DNA of 64,000 nucleotides from KBS50 sp042666615 (GTDB taxonomy: Bacteria; Actinomycetota; Actinomycetes; Mycobacteriales; Micromonosporaceae), in contig NZ_JBHTDD010000001.1 in assembly GCF_042666615.1 (NCBI RefSeq), positions 372,001-436,000 of the forward strand, given 5' to 3'. Position 1 is the first letter of the stretch. Each line of letters starts with the position of its first letter. Position numbers and translations under genes: made by a program. Of this stretch, positions 1 to 8,491 are shown one piece after another. The notes below the pieces were generated by a model. The model ran no database searches, was not told the origin of the DNA, and saw nothing but the letters and a program-made list of their open reading frames with translations.

Positions 1-66
1 GAACGGGCACCCCGCGCGACGAGCAGGCCCTCTCCGACCTGCCCGTAAGCTCCTTCCGATGGCAAA

Positions 67-101
67 CTACGGGAGCGTAGGTTACGGTGACGTAGGCGTA
101 A
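67..101 (+). promoter_or_regulatory. tandem palindromic operator before the desaturase
   Basis: Two 14-bp palindromes of the form YTACG-N4-CGTAG lie at 67-80 and 82-95, with centres 15 bp apart, followed by a half-site CGTAA at 97-101. They sit 33-67 bp before the desaturase start, where a repressor would block transcription. Short symmetric sites of this size are typical of TetR-family regulators, and a TetR gene is the next gene in the operon, so autoregulated control of desaturation is the obvious inference. The palindromes are seen directly; the binding protein is inferred. Confidence 0.55.
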
Positions 102-133
102 GTTTCTGATCTTCTACACCCCTGCGAGGCGCC

Positions 134-1096
134 ATGTCGACCGCAATTCTCGACTCCGATCGCGGCACCGGCCCCAAGCCATTGACCGAGGGTAAGCCAC
201 CCCTCGGCATCATGATCGGCTTGTGGGGTTTCGTGATCGTCCCGTTCGTCGCCCTGCTGGTCGCCGTGCCGGTCGCCTGGGGTGGCTGGCTGCACTGGCC
301 CGACATCGCCATCGCCACGGCGTGGTACCTGGTGTCCGGCCTGGGCGTCACCGTCGGCTTCCACCGCTACTTCACGCACGGTTCGTTCAAGGCGAAGCGG
401 TGGCTGCGGGTCACCCTGGCCGTCGCCGGCTCGTTCTCCGTACAGGGCAGTATCATCCAGTGGGTGGCCGACCACCGCCGGCACCACGCCTTCTCCGACC
501 AGGAGGGCGACCCGCACTCGCCGTGGCGGTTCGGCGAGAGCGTCTCGGGCCTCGCCAAGGGACTGTTCCACGCGCACGTCGGCTGGCTCTTCCGCCGGGA
601 GTTGTCCAACCGTGACCGGTTCGCCCCCGACCTGATGGCCGACAAGCACATCCGACGCGTGGACAACCTCTTCCCACTCCTGGTTGTCATCTCGACGGTC
701 GGCCCCGCCGTCATGGGTGGCCTGATCACCTGGTCGTGGCAGGGTGCGCTCACCGCGTTCTTCTGGGCCGGACTGGTCCGCATCGCGCTGCTGCACCACG
801 TCACCTGGGCCATCAACTCCGTCTGCCACGTCTACGGCGAGCGTCCGTTCGAGGTACGTCAGGGCGACCGGGCGGCGAACTTCTGGCCCCTGGCGGTGCT
901 GTCCATGGGTGAGAGCTGGCACAACCTGCACCATGCCGACCCGACCAGTGCCCGGCACGGCGTGCTGCGCGGCCAGATCGACATGTCGGCCCGGGTCATC
1001 TGGCTGCTGGAGAAGACCGGAGCGGCGTACAACGTCCGCTGGCCGAAGCCGGAACGGATCGCCGCCAAGCTAGCCAAACCCGCCGACGTCGGGTGA
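134..1096 (+). CDS. acyl-CoA/acyl-lipid delta-9 fatty acid desaturase
   Basis: Integral-membrane di-iron desaturase of the stearoyl-CoA desaturase family, inserting a cis double bond in C16/C18 acyl chains at the membrane. The three His boxes are visible: HRYFTH near residues 77-82, HRRHH near 114-118 and HNLHH near 264-268. Hydrophobic segments flank them (about 25-50, 58-75, 95-110, 180-215). At 320 residues it has normal family length. The ATG at 134 is chosen because the conserved region begins shortly after; a weak GAGG precedes it. The following TetR gene begins within or right after the stop codon, suggesting one transcription unit under the 67-101 operator. Its product could feed the 10-methyl fatty acid genes at 50-53 kb. 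Confidence 0.93.
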   Translation: MSTAILDSDRGTGPKPLTEGKPPLGIMIGLWGFVIVPFVALLVAVPVAWGGWLHWPDIAIATAWYLVSGLGVTVGFHRYFTHGSFKAKRWLRVTLAVAGSFSVQGSIIQWVADHRRHHAFSDQEGDPHSPWRFGESVSGLAKGLFHAHVGWLFRRELSNRDRFAPDLMADKHIRRVDNLFPLLVVISTVGPAVMGGLITWSWQGALTAFFWAGLVRIALLHHVTWAINSVCHVYGERPFEVRQGDRAANFWPLAVLSMGESWHNLHHADPTSARHGVLRGQIDMSARVIWLLEKTGAAYNVRWPKPERIAAKLAKPADVG

Positions 1097-1149
1097 CCGC
1101 CGCCCCGCCGGGGGCACGGTCACACCCGGACACCTGGCAGGATGGCACG

Positions 1150-1890
1150 GTGACCGAGCGCGACGAGGGTGGCCTCCAGGGCCGTGGCCGGCGGAGCCGG
1201 CGGCGCGCTGACACCGCGTCCGAGGCGGCGGGAGGGCCACCCCGACCGCCGGCCACCCCGCCACCACCCAAGAGTTCCCGGGTACGCATGTCCGCGACGC
1301 AACGCCGGGAACAACTGATCGCCATCGGCCGCGGCATCTTCGCCGAACGTGGCTTCGACGCCACCTCGATCGAGGAGGTGGCGGCCCGCGCCAAGGTCTC
1401 CAAGCCGGTGGTCTACGAGCACTTCGGCGGCAAGGAGGGACTGTACGCGGTGGTCGTGGACCGCGAGGTCCGGGCCCTGCTGGACAGGATCACCACCGCG
1501 CTGACCGCGGGCCATCCGCGTGAGCTGCTGGAGCAGGCCGCGCTGGCGCTGCTCGGCTATATCGAGGAGGAGACGAGCGGGTTCCGGGTGCTGGTCCGTG
1601 AGTCACCGCTGATGTCCGCGACCGGCAACTTCAGCAGCGTGCTCAACGACGTGGCGCACCAGGTGGAGCACATCCTGGGCGCCGAGTTCAAAAGCCGTGG
1701 GTACGATCCGAAACTCGCCGAGTTGTACGCCCAGGCCCTGGTCGGCATGGTGGCGTTGACCGGCCGCTGGTGGCTGGAGGTGCGCAAGCCGCGAAAGGAG
1801 ACGGTGGCCGCGCACCTGGTGAACCTCGCCTGGAACGGCCTGTCCCACCTGGAGGCCAAGCCGGCCCTGCTCACCCGCCGGATGCGCTGA
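1150..1890 (+). CDS. TetR/AcrR family transcriptional regulator
   Basis: N-terminal helix-turn-helix is clear (SIEEVAARAKVSKPVVYEHF), followed by a roughly 140-residue ligand-binding helical domain. The GTG at 1150 is preferred because CAGGAT lies six bases upstream, the leaderless pattern used by many genes here, and because the upstream extension from GTG 1093 (which overlaps the desaturase TGA as GTGA) is not family-like. An Arg/Pro-rich tail of about 40 residues precedes the DNA-binding domain. It lies directly downstream of the desaturase and is the prime candidate to bind the 67-101 palindromes and sense acyl-CoA or free fatty acid; that role is inferred from position only. Confidence 0.85.
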   Translation: MTERDEGGLQGRGRRSRRRADTASEAAGGPPRPPATPPPPKSSRVRMSATQRREQLIAIGRGIFAERGFDATSIEEVAARAKVSKPVVYEHFGGKEGLYAVVVDREVRALLDRITTALTAGHPRELLEQAALALLGYIEEETSGFRVLVRESPLMSATGNFSSVLNDVAHQVEHILGAEFKSRGYDPKLAELYAQALVGMVALTGRWWLEVRKPRKETVAAHLVNLAWNGLSHLEAKPALLTRRMR

Positions 1891-1910
1891 CCCGCCGCCG
1901 GTCGACGGCA

Positions 1911-2405
1911 TCAACGGCGGCGCTGCGCTTCCGGCCGCAGCGGTTCCGGTTCCGGGCGGCGTGGCCTGGCGTTCTCCTTTGTCGCGTGGTCGTGCGGACC
2001 GACCTTGTCGTACATTCCGGTGGCCAGGAAGACCAGCCCGAACAGCAGCGACACGACGACCGTGGACATCGAGAAGTTCAGGAAGTTGGCGTCGGTCCGC
2101 AGCACCGCCATCATGAACAACCCGGTGACCATGAAGACCACGCCCGCGGTCAGGTTCATGTAGTGGCCGAGGTTGCCGCGCCGGGACGCGCCGACGATCA
2201 ATCCGGCCCCGAAGAGCACCGACACCAGGGAGAAGGCCAGATTGGTCTTGAGGCCGAGCACGACGTGCCCGTCCCGGGCGAAGAGCGTGTCGCCCCATCC
2301 CTGGACCACGCCCAGGACGCCGAAGGCCAGGATGTAGAGGCCGATCAGGCCGGCGATGAGGCGGTACAGCGGACGGGCCGGATGATTGATCGGAAAATGG
2401 GCCAC
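1911..2405 (-). CDS. DUF4383 four-helix membrane protein (copy A)
   Basis: 164-residue membrane protein beginning VAHFPINHPARPLYR and carrying four hydrophobic helices, as in actinobacterial DUF4383 proteins. Function of the family is not known. The GTG at 2405 is chosen because a strong GGAGGAG (complement of 2408-2416) precedes it and because the paralogue next door starts at the equivalent residue. The C-terminal tail is Pro/Arg/Glu-rich and cytoplasmic-looking. It is a tandem paralogue of the gene at 2584-3042; both share the NHPARP N-terminus and the LRTDANxL motif between helices 3 and 4. A 64-bp palindromic repeat separates them. Confidence 0.8.
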   Translation of the reverse strand: MAHFPINHPARPLYRLIAGLIGLYILAFGVLGVVQGWGDTLFARDGHVVLGLKTNLAFSLVSVLFGAGLIVGASRRGNLGHYMNLTAGVVFMVTGLFMMAVLRTDANFLNFSMSTVVVSLLFGLVFLATGMYDKVGPHDHATKENARPRRPEPEPLRPEAQRRR

Positions 2406-2503
2406 GACTCCTCCTCGACACCGGCGGCAATTACCCGAATTGTCACCCGAGGAGTGCCGGCCCCGCCGGCAACCGCGCCGATCCACCGCGCCGTCATCCA
2501 CCG

Positions 2504-2567
2504 CGCCGATCTAGGGCAGATGGTCGTGATCGGAGATCAACGAACAGCCATCTGCCCTAGATCGGCG
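2504..2567. repeat. 64-bp dispersed palindrome, family A copy 1
   Basis: Perfect 20-bp inverted arms (2504-2523 CGCCGATCTAGGGCAGATGG and 2548-2567) around a 24-base loop. A second copy of the same length lies at 53211-53274 in the opposite orientation; by eye 56 of 64 positions agree, including much of the loop, so the two are homologous elements rather than independent hairpins. It follows the 3' end of the copy-B DUF4383 gene and could also act as a terminator. Confidence 0.85.
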
Positions 2568-2583
2568 CAAAGGGATGGGTGGG

Positions 2584-3042
2584 TCAGAGGACCAGGCGGC
2601 CGTCTCGCCAGGCGCGTTCGTCCTCGTCGGTCCCCACCGTGCCGTACTTGGCGGCCGTCAACAGCGTCAGGCCGATCACCATAGTCACGATCACGGTGGC
2701 GACGCTCCAGTCGAGAACGTTCGCATCGGTCCGCAGGATGGCCAGCATGAGCAGGCTGATGGTCATCACGACGTACGACAGCAATCCGTTGACCGCGACG
2801 TCGATGTTGCGGCCGAGCACAGTGGCGATCAGGATGACGACGCCGAGCAGGGCGAACAGGACTGAGCCGGCGAGATTGACGCCCTGGCCCAGCACCAGCG
2901 TGTCATCCTGGGCGAAGAACTCCTCGCCCGCGTTCTGGACGAAGCCGATGACGCCGAAGGCGACCAGGTAGAGACCGATAAGACCGCAGATCGCGCGGTA
3001 GACCGGCCGCGCGGGGTGGTTGACGGGGTTATGGCTGGCCAT
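2584..3042 (-). CDS. DUF4383 four-helix membrane protein (copy B)
   Basis: 152-residue protein with four hydrophobic helices and the N-terminal MASHNPVNHPARPVYR typical of DUF4383. The ATG at 3042 has a good GGAGAG site about six bases upstream. It is a paralogue of the adjacent copy A, differing mainly in the loop between helices 1 and 2 and in a shorter acidic C-terminal tail. The gene lies downstream of the ABC-F gene on the same strand, 77 bp after its stop, and may be read through from it. Function unknown. Confidence 0.8.
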   Translation of the reverse strand: MASHNPVNHPARPVYRAICGLIGLYLVAFGVIGFVQNAGEEFFAQDDTLVLGQGVNLAGSVLFALLGVVILIATVLGRNIDVAVNGLLSYVVMTISLLMLAILRTDANVLDWSVATVIVTMVIGLTLLTAAKYGTVGTDEDERAWRDGRLVL

Positions 3043-3119
3043 GTCGACTCTCCAACGTGCCGGGGGCGGACCGGGAGATTGTCTCGCATACCCTCGGCGT
3101 GCTGGCCGACACCCCCTGC

Positions 3120-4976
3120 TCAGCCGTCCCCCACCCGCTCCGCAAGCTCCAGCCACGCCAGCTCGACCTGCTCCCGCTCGGTGCGCACCGCCCTGAGCCG
3201 GCCGTCCAGCTCGGTCACGGAGCTGTAGTCGGTGGCCTTGGCGGCCAGTTCCTCGTGCAGCGCGGCCTCGCGCTGCTCCAGCTTGCCGATCTGCCGTTCC
3301 AGCCGGGCAAGCTCCTTCTTGGCGGTGCGCGCCTCGGCGGCGGAGAGTCGCGCGGGGCCCGCCACACCGCCTCCCACACCCTCGGCGACACCCGCTCCGC
3401 CGGCCGCCGGATCCGCTGGCACGGCCGCGGCCATCTCCGAGCGGGTACGCCGAGCCAGCGGCGCCCCGTCGACCCGGGACAGGTACTCGTCCACCCCGCC
3501 GGGCAGGTGCACCAGCCGGCCGTCGCCGAACATCCCGTACACCACGTCCGTCACCCGCTCGATCAGGTATCGGTCGTGGCTCGCCACGACCAGGCTGCCG
3601 GGCCAGGAGTCCAGCAGATCCTCCAGCGCCGCCAGGGTGTCGGTGTCCAGGTCGTTCGTCGGTTCGTCCAGCAGCAGCACGTTCGGCTCGGCGGCGAGGA
3701 GCCGGAGCAGTTGCAGCCGGCGCCGTTCACCACCGGACAGGTCACCGACCGGCGTCCAGAGCCGGCGGTCGTCGAAGCCGAACATCTCGGCGAGCTGGGT
3801 TGCGGCCACCTCCCGGTCGCCGATGACGACCCGCCGGGCCACCTCCTCGACCGCCTCGAGGACCCGCAGGTCGACGGGAAGTTCGGCGAGTTCCTGGGAC
3901 AGGAACGCGGAGCGCACGGTCGCCCCGGTGCGGAACGTGCCGGCGTCGGAACCCCGTACCCCGGCAAGCAGCCGCAGCAGGGTGGTCTTGCCGGCGCCGT
4001 TGGCTCCCACGATGGCGATCCGGTCACCCGGCCCGACCTGCCAGGTGAGGTCGCGCACGATCGGCGTGCCGCCGGCGGTGAGGGTGACGTCGGTCAGGTC
4101 GTACACCTGCTTGCCCAGCCGCGCGGTGGCCAGCTTGTGCAGGGTCACGGTGTCCCGCGGCTCGGGCTCGTCGGCGATAAGCGCGTTGGCCGCCTCGATC
4201 CGGAACCGCGGCTTGCTGGTGCGGGCCGGCGGTCCGCGACGCAGCCACGCGATTTCCTTGCGCAGCAGGTTCTGCCGGCGCGCCTCGGTGGCGGCGGCCA
4301 CCCGGGCCCGTTCGGCCCGGGCCAGCGTCCAGGCGGCGAACCCGCCCTCGTACGCCCGGACGGTCTGGTCGGCGACCTCCCAGGTTCCGGTGCAGACGGC
4401 GTCCAGGAACCACCGGTCGTGGGTGACCACAGCGAGCGCGCCGCGCCGCCCGGTGAGGTGCCGGGCCAGCCAGGCCACGCCCGCCACGTCCAGATGGTTC
4501 GTGGGCTCGTCCAGTACCAGCAGGTCGGCGGGGCGGATGAGCAGGGCGGCCAGCGCCACCCGGCGCCGCTCCCCGCCCGACATCGGGCCGACCGGCTGGT
4601 CCAGCCCGAGATGCGGCATGCCGAGACCGTCGAGGATGGCTCGTACGCCGGCGTCGCCGGCCCATTCGTGTTCGGCTCCCATGCCCTCGGCCAGCCAGGC
4701 GGTGCCGAGCACCACGTCCCGGACCGTGGCGTCGGCGGCCAGGTCGAGCTGCTGGGGCAGCCAGGCCACGCGCAGGTCCCGGCGATGGGTGACCCGCCCG
4801 GAGTCCGGCTCCTCGGTCTTGGTGAGCAGCCGCAGCAGGGTCGACTTCCCGGCGCCGTTGAGGCCGACGACGCCGATCCGGTCCGCGTCGGCCAGGCCGA
4901 GCGACACGTCGGTGAGCAGCGCGCCGGCGGCGCCGTAACCCTTGGACACCTTGTCCAGGTTGACGATGTTGGCCAC
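3120..4976 (-). CDS. ABC-F family ATP-binding protein
   Basis: 618-residue soluble protein with two ABC ATPase domains and no membrane domain: Walker A GLNGAGKS near residue 39 and GANGAGKT near residue 320, signature MSGGERRR and LSGGERRR, Walker B LLVLDEPTNHLD and VLLLDEPTNDLD. The C-terminal 80 residues form a Lys/Glu-rich coiled coil (around KKELARLERQIGKLEQR). ABC-F proteins bind the ribosomal E site and act in translation regulation or antibiotic resistance; the short linker here does not allow a clear choice. GTG start is preceded by AAGGAT with a six-base gap. The gene follows ispE, a neighbour relation common in actinobacteria, so a housekeeping role is more likely than drug resistance. 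Confidence 0.9.
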   Translation of the reverse strand: MANIVNLDKVSKGYGAAGALLTDVSLGLADADRIGVVGLNGAGKSTLLRLLTKTEEPDSGRVTHRRDLRVAWLPQQLDLAADATVRDVVLGTAWLAEGMGAEHEWAGDAGVRAILDGLGMPHLGLDQPVGPMSGGERRRVALAALLIRPADLLVLDEPTNHLDVAGVAWLARHLTGRRGALAVVTHDRWFLDAVCTGTWEVADQTVRAYEGGFAAWTLARAERARVAAATEARRQNLLRKEIAWLRRGPPARTSKPRFRIEAANALIADEPEPRDTVTLHKLATARLGKQVYDLTDVTLTAGGTPIVRDLTWQVGPGDRIAIVGANGAGKTTLLRLLAGVRGSDAGTFRTGATVRSAFLSQELAELPVDLRVLEAVEEVARRVVIGDREVAATQLAEMFGFDDRRLWTPVGDLSGGERRRLQLLRLLAAEPNVLLLDEPTNDLDTDTLAALEDLLDSWPGSLVVASHDRYLIERVTDVVYGMFGDGRLVHLPGGVDEYLSRVDGAPLARRTRSEMAAAVPADPAAGGAGVAEGVGGGVAGPARLSAAEARTAKKELARLERQIGKLEQREAALHEELAAKATDYSSVTELDGRLRAVRTEREQVELAWLELAERVGDG

Positions 4977-5085
4977 GCACCCATCCTTCGAGGTTCTTGG
5001 TGAAACGGCGGTTTCCTGGTGGAACGGCAGCCGCCAAGGGTAGCGCCAGGACCCGGATCGGCCGGGCGGGGCGATCGGACAGGCG

Positions 5086-6039
5086 TCAGGCGACTCGGGC
5101 GCCGGCCACCGGACCGTGCGCCGTGCGGGCCAACCGGCACACCCCGGCGGCGGTCAGCTCACCGGCGATCCGCTCCGCCTCGGGGCCGTTCTCGGCCAGG
5201 AAAACGCAGGTGGGCCCCGATCCGGAAACCATACCGGCCAGCGCGCCGGCGGCCCGACCGGTGGTCAGCACGTCCGCCAGGGCCGGCCACAGCGAGATGG
5301 CCGCCGCCTCCATGTCGTTGCCGAGGGCGGTGGCGAGCACCGCCGGATCGCGCTGCCGGAGCGCGCCCAGCAGCCGGTCGGGACTGCCCACGGGCAGCGG
5401 CGCGGCCCCGACGTCACGCAACCGGTCCAGTTCGCCGTACACCCGGGGGGTCGACAGGCCGCCGTCGGCGATGGCCACCACCCAGTGCCAGGTGGTGGGG
5501 CGGACCAGCACCGGGCTGACCGTCTCGCCGCGCCCGGTGCCGAGCGCGGTCCCGCCGTACACCAGGAAGGGGACATCGGAACCAAGCCCGGCGGCAACGG
5601 TCGCCAGCTCGTCGCGGGTGAGGCCGGTGCCCCACAACGCGTCGCAGGCGACAAGCGCGGCCGCGGCGTCCGCGCTGCCGCCGGCCAGCCCGGCGGCGAG
5701 CGGGATGTGTTTGCGCAGGTGCAGCCGGGCGTACGCGGGCACGCCGGCGTACGCGGCGAGCGCGCGGGCGGCCCGGATGACGAGGTTCGTCCCGTCGAGG
5801 GCGAGTTCCCCGGTCCCCTCCCCCTCCATGGTGAGGGTCAGGGTGTCACCGCGTCGGGCGGTCAGCTCGTCATGGATCGATATCGCCTGATAGACGGTGT
5901 TCAACTCGTGGAACCCGTCAGCGCGCAGCGGGCCCACGCCGAGATGCAGGTTGATCTTGGCCGGGACGTGCACCTTGACCGGTCCGGTGGCGCCCCGGCG
6001 GGAGGTTTCCTCGTCGTCCGGGCTCCAGGCCTCCGTCAC
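5086..6039 (-). CDS. ispE: 4-diphosphocytidyl-2-C-methyl-D-erythritol kinase
   Basis: GHMP kinase that phosphorylates CDP-methylerythritol in the MEP route to isoprenoid precursors. N-terminal PAKINLHLGV is the substrate/fold motif; the ATP-binding glycine-rich loop PLAAGLAGGSADAAAA is at about residues 112-127; GSGPTCVF near the C-terminus matches the third GHMP motif. The 317-residue length is normal. The GTG start overlaps the stop of the truncated Uma2 gene by four bases (GTGA), showing translational coupling. Placement after rsmA matches the conserved actinobacterial tatD-rsmA-ispE order. Confidence 0.93.
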   Translation of the reverse strand: MTEAWSPDDEETSRRGATGPVKVHVPAKINLHLGVGPLRADGFHELNTVYQAISIHDELTARRGDTLTLTMEGEGTGELALDGTNLVIRAARALAAYAGVPAYARLHLRKHIPLAAGLAGGSADAAAALVACDALWGTGLTRDELATVAAGLGSDVPFLVYGGTALGTGRGETVSPVLVRPTTWHWVVAIADGGLSTPRVYGELDRLRDVGAAPLPVGSPDRLLGALRQRDPAVLATALGNDMEAAAISLWPALADVLTTGRAAGALAGMVSGSGPTCVFLAENGPEAERIAGELTAAGVCRLARTAHGPVAGARVA

Positions 6040-6359
6040 GGGGCGATGTCCCGGACCGGCAGCCGGATGTCGAACGGCTCCTTCACGACCAGTTCCTCGG
6101 CCTCAGCCGCCAACCCGACCGCGGTCACCGGCACCAGGCCGGCCGGCGCGTGCCGATCCAGCCAGGCGGACAGCCGATAACCGATCCTCTGGTGGCCGAA
6201 GGTCGGGGAGGGAACCACGATCAGCACTCCGTCACGCAACTCGACGCGGGAGGCGTCCTGGGGCAGCGCCAACACGTCCTCGATGGTGTAGTCGGCCAGC
6301 CGCTGCCGGACCGGATCCGGACTCCACATGCCGGGGGGCTCGATCGGCTGCGCGGTCAC
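6036..6359 (-). pseudogene. truncated Uma2-family (DUF820) endonuclease-like protein
   Basis: 107 residues matching only the N-terminal half of Uma2 proteins (YTIEDVLALP, VELRDGVLIVV, HQRIGYRLSAWLDRHAP). Complete family members run to about 180-200 residues and carry the acidic nuclease residues in the missing half, so catalysis is not expected. The reading frame ends in the ispE start region (GTGA overlap) and nothing downstream continues the domain in any frame. A strong GGAGG site precedes the GTG start, so it may still be translated and serve to couple ispE translation. It sits between rsmA and ispE, an otherwise conserved pair. Confidence 0.65.
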
Positions 6360-6391
6360 TCGTACACCTCCTCGGTGGGCACGGCGTCAGC

Positions 6392-7249
6392 CTACTGTGC
6401 GGCGATGGCGCTCGTCGGGGCCGACGCGGCGATCGCCGCGAACTGGGCCACGGACAGTGACTCCCCCCGGGCGCTGGGGTCGATCCCGGCCGCGACCAGC
6501 GCACGCGCGGCGGCGTCCGGGCTGCCGGCCCAGCCGGCCAGCGCCGCGCGCAGCGTCTTGCGGCGCTGCGCGAACGCCGCGTCGACGACGGCGAACACCC
6601 GTTTCCTGGGTACGTCTGGCCGGGGCGGTTCCCGTCGGGTGAAGGCCACCAGGCCCGAGTCGACATTCGGCACCGGCCAGAACACCGTGGGCGGCACCCG
6701 GCCGGCCGGGCGGGCGTCGGCGTACCAGGCCAGCTTGACCGACGGCACCCCGTAGACCTTGGAGCCGGGGCCGGCGGTCAACCGGTCGGCCACCTCCTTC
6801 TGCACCATCACCAGGCCGCCGCGCAGCGACGGCAACTCGGCGAGCAGGTGCAGCACCACCGGCACCGCCACGTTGTACGGCAGGTTCGCCACCAGAGCGG
6901 TGGGCGCCGGGTCCAACTCGGCGGCGGTGATCCGCAGCGCGTCCGCCCGGTGGGTGGTGAGCCGGTCGGCGACCGGACCGGCATACCGGGCGGCGGTCTC
7001 CGGCAACGCACCGGCCAACACCGGGTCGATCTCGACGGCGTGCGTATGCCGTACCGCGGGCACCAGCGCAAGGGTGAGCGAGCCGAGCCCGGGTCCCACC
7101 TCGACCACGACGTCGTCGGTGGTCAGGGCGGCGGCGGCCACGATCCGGCGCACCGTGTTCGGGTCGTGCACGAAGTTCTGCCCGCGCTTCTTGGTCGGCA
7201 CCACGCCGAGCCGCGCCGCCAACTCCCTGATCTCCCCCGGCCCGAGCAT
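6392..7249 (-). CDS. rsmA: 16S rRNA (adenine1518/1519-N6,N6)-dimethyltransferase
   Basis: KsgA/RsmA dimethylates two adjacent adenosines in the 3' hairpin of 16S rRNA with SAM, a late 30S assembly step. Visible motifs: GQNFVHDPNTVRRIV at the N-terminus, SAM loop EVGPGLGSLT, and catalytic motif NLPYNVAVPV. Start at ATG 7249 is chosen because family proteins begin MLGPxEIRxLA; a GTG at 7282 would add 11 residues inside tatD. The start lies five bases beyond the tatD stop, so the two are co-transcribed. Length of 285 residues is normal. Confidence 0.93.
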   Translation of the reverse strand: MLGPGEIRELAARLGVVPTKKRGQNFVHDPNTVRRIVAAAALTTDDVVVEVGPGLGSLTLALVPAVRHTHAVEIDPVLAGALPETAARYAGPVADRLTTHRADALRITAAELDPAPTALVANLPYNVAVPVVLHLLAELPSLRGGLVMVQKEVADRLTAGPGSKVYGVPSVKLAWYADARPAGRVPPTVFWPVPNVDSGLVAFTRREPPRPDVPRKRVFAVVDAAFAQRRKTLRAALAGWAGSPDAAARALVAAGIDPSARGESLSVAQFAAIAASAPTSAIAAQ

Positions 7250-7253
7250 CGCC

Positions 7254-8255
7254 CTACCGCCAGGGGCCGAAGGCACGGTCACCGTTCGCGGAGATCGCGG
7301 CGCACAGGTCGGTCAGGTCGGTGCCGGTGGTCTCGGCGAGCGACCGGACGGTCAGCGGGATCAGATAGGAGGCGTTCGGCCGGCCCCGGTACGGCACCGG
7401 GGTCAGGTACGGCGCGTCGGTCTCCACCAGCACCTGGTCGATCGGCGTGACTCTGGCCGCCTCGCGCAACGCGCCGGCGCTGGCGAAGGTCACCGTGCCG
7501 GCGAAGCTCAGCAGATACCCGCGCCGGACGCACTGCGCCGCGAACTCGGCGTCCCCGGAGAAGCAGTGCATGACCACTGTGTCCGGCGCCCCCTCGGCGT
7601 CCAGGATCCGCAACACGTCGGCGTGCGCGTCCCGGTCATGGATGACAAGCGCTTTGCCGTACCGCTTCGCAATGCCGATGTGCGCCCGGAAACTGGCCTC
7701 CTGCGCCGCCCACCCCTCGTCTCCGGTGCGGAAGCGGTCCATCCCGGTCTCCCCGATGCCGCGTACCCGGTCCTCGCCGGCCAGCGCCTCGATCTCCCGG
7801 AGCGCCTCGTCGAGGTCGGCCAGCCGGGGCGCCTCGTTCGGGTGCAGGGCGACGGTGGCCAGCACCGCGTCGTACCGCCGGGCCAGGTCCGCGCCGAACC
7901 GCGACGTTTCCACGTCGACGCCGACCTGAACGAGCCGGTCGACGCCGACGACCGCGGCCACGGCGATCGCGGTGCCGAACGGGTCCGCCGGGTCCGTCGA
8001 ATCGGCCCGGTCCGCCGGAGCGGCCCGGTCCGCCAGGCCCGTCGGCTCCGCCGGATCGTCCGGATCCGCCGGCCGCCGGCCGCCGGTTGTTTCCGGCATA
8101 CGCGCGCCAGCCGGTACGACCGGCCCGGCCTGCCCCACCGTGATGTCCAGGTGGGTGTGGCTGTCGGGCACGGGAGACGGCAACGGCTCGGGGGCCGGCG
8201 GGAACTCACCGGCGCGTCGGGTGGCCCGCTCCCGGCGGGACTTGCTGTCAGTCAT
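7254..8255 (-). CDS. tatD: TatD family metal-dependent DNase/hydrolase
   Basis: TIM-barrel metallohydrolase; family members are 3'-5' exonucleases and D-aminoacyl-tRNA-deacylase-like enzymes. Metal ligands are visible: SHTHLD near residue 32, GIGETGMD, VIHDRDAH, VMHCFSG and ETDAPYL. ATG 8255 is chosen (GATGCT seven bases upstream, leaderless-like) over an in-frame extension upstream. Oddity: residues 44-93 form a low-complexity Asp/Pro/Ala/Arg insertion between the first metal motif and the first barrel strand, encoded by degenerate GGCCCGGTCCGCCGGA-like repeats. The rest of the barrel is intact, so activity is expected. Confidence 0.9.
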   Translation of the reverse strand: MTDSKSRRERATRRAGEFPPAPEPLPSPVPDSHTHLDITVGQAGPVVPAGARMPETTGGRRPADPDDPAEPTGLADRAAPADRADSTDPADPFGTAIAVAAVVGVDRLVQVGVDVETSRFGADLARRYDAVLATVALHPNEAPRLADLDEALREIEALAGEDRVRGIGETGMDRFRTGDEGWAAQEASFRAHIGIAKRYGKALVIHDRDAHADVLRILDAEGAPDTVVMHCFSGDAEFAAQCVRRGYLLSFAGTVTFASAGALREAARVTPIDQVLVETDAPYLTPVPYRGRPNASYLIPLTVRSLAETTGTDLTDLCAAISANGDRAFGPWR

Positions 8256-8491
8256 CGTCGCCAGCATCACACACCGGACGCGGCCGGCCGGCAGCCGGCC
8301 GGTTTGCCGCCACCTGATCGCGCCGAAGGGCGCGCCGGACGGCCCGGCACCAGAAACCGCGACCATGCGATCCTCTGCACCCAGGGTGAGCGCGGGCTAC
8401 CCTCAATGCCTGGAAGAACCCGGCCGATCCCACCGATGACAGCCGCCATAGAGGATACTGAACAACCGTTTCCTATCATGGAGGTCAATGG

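Noticed and set aside
3057..5003. 648-codon plus-strand open frame
   Set aside because: Fully antisense to the intact ABC-F gene; low-complexity composition and no domain. It arises from GC-rich codon bias of the real strand.
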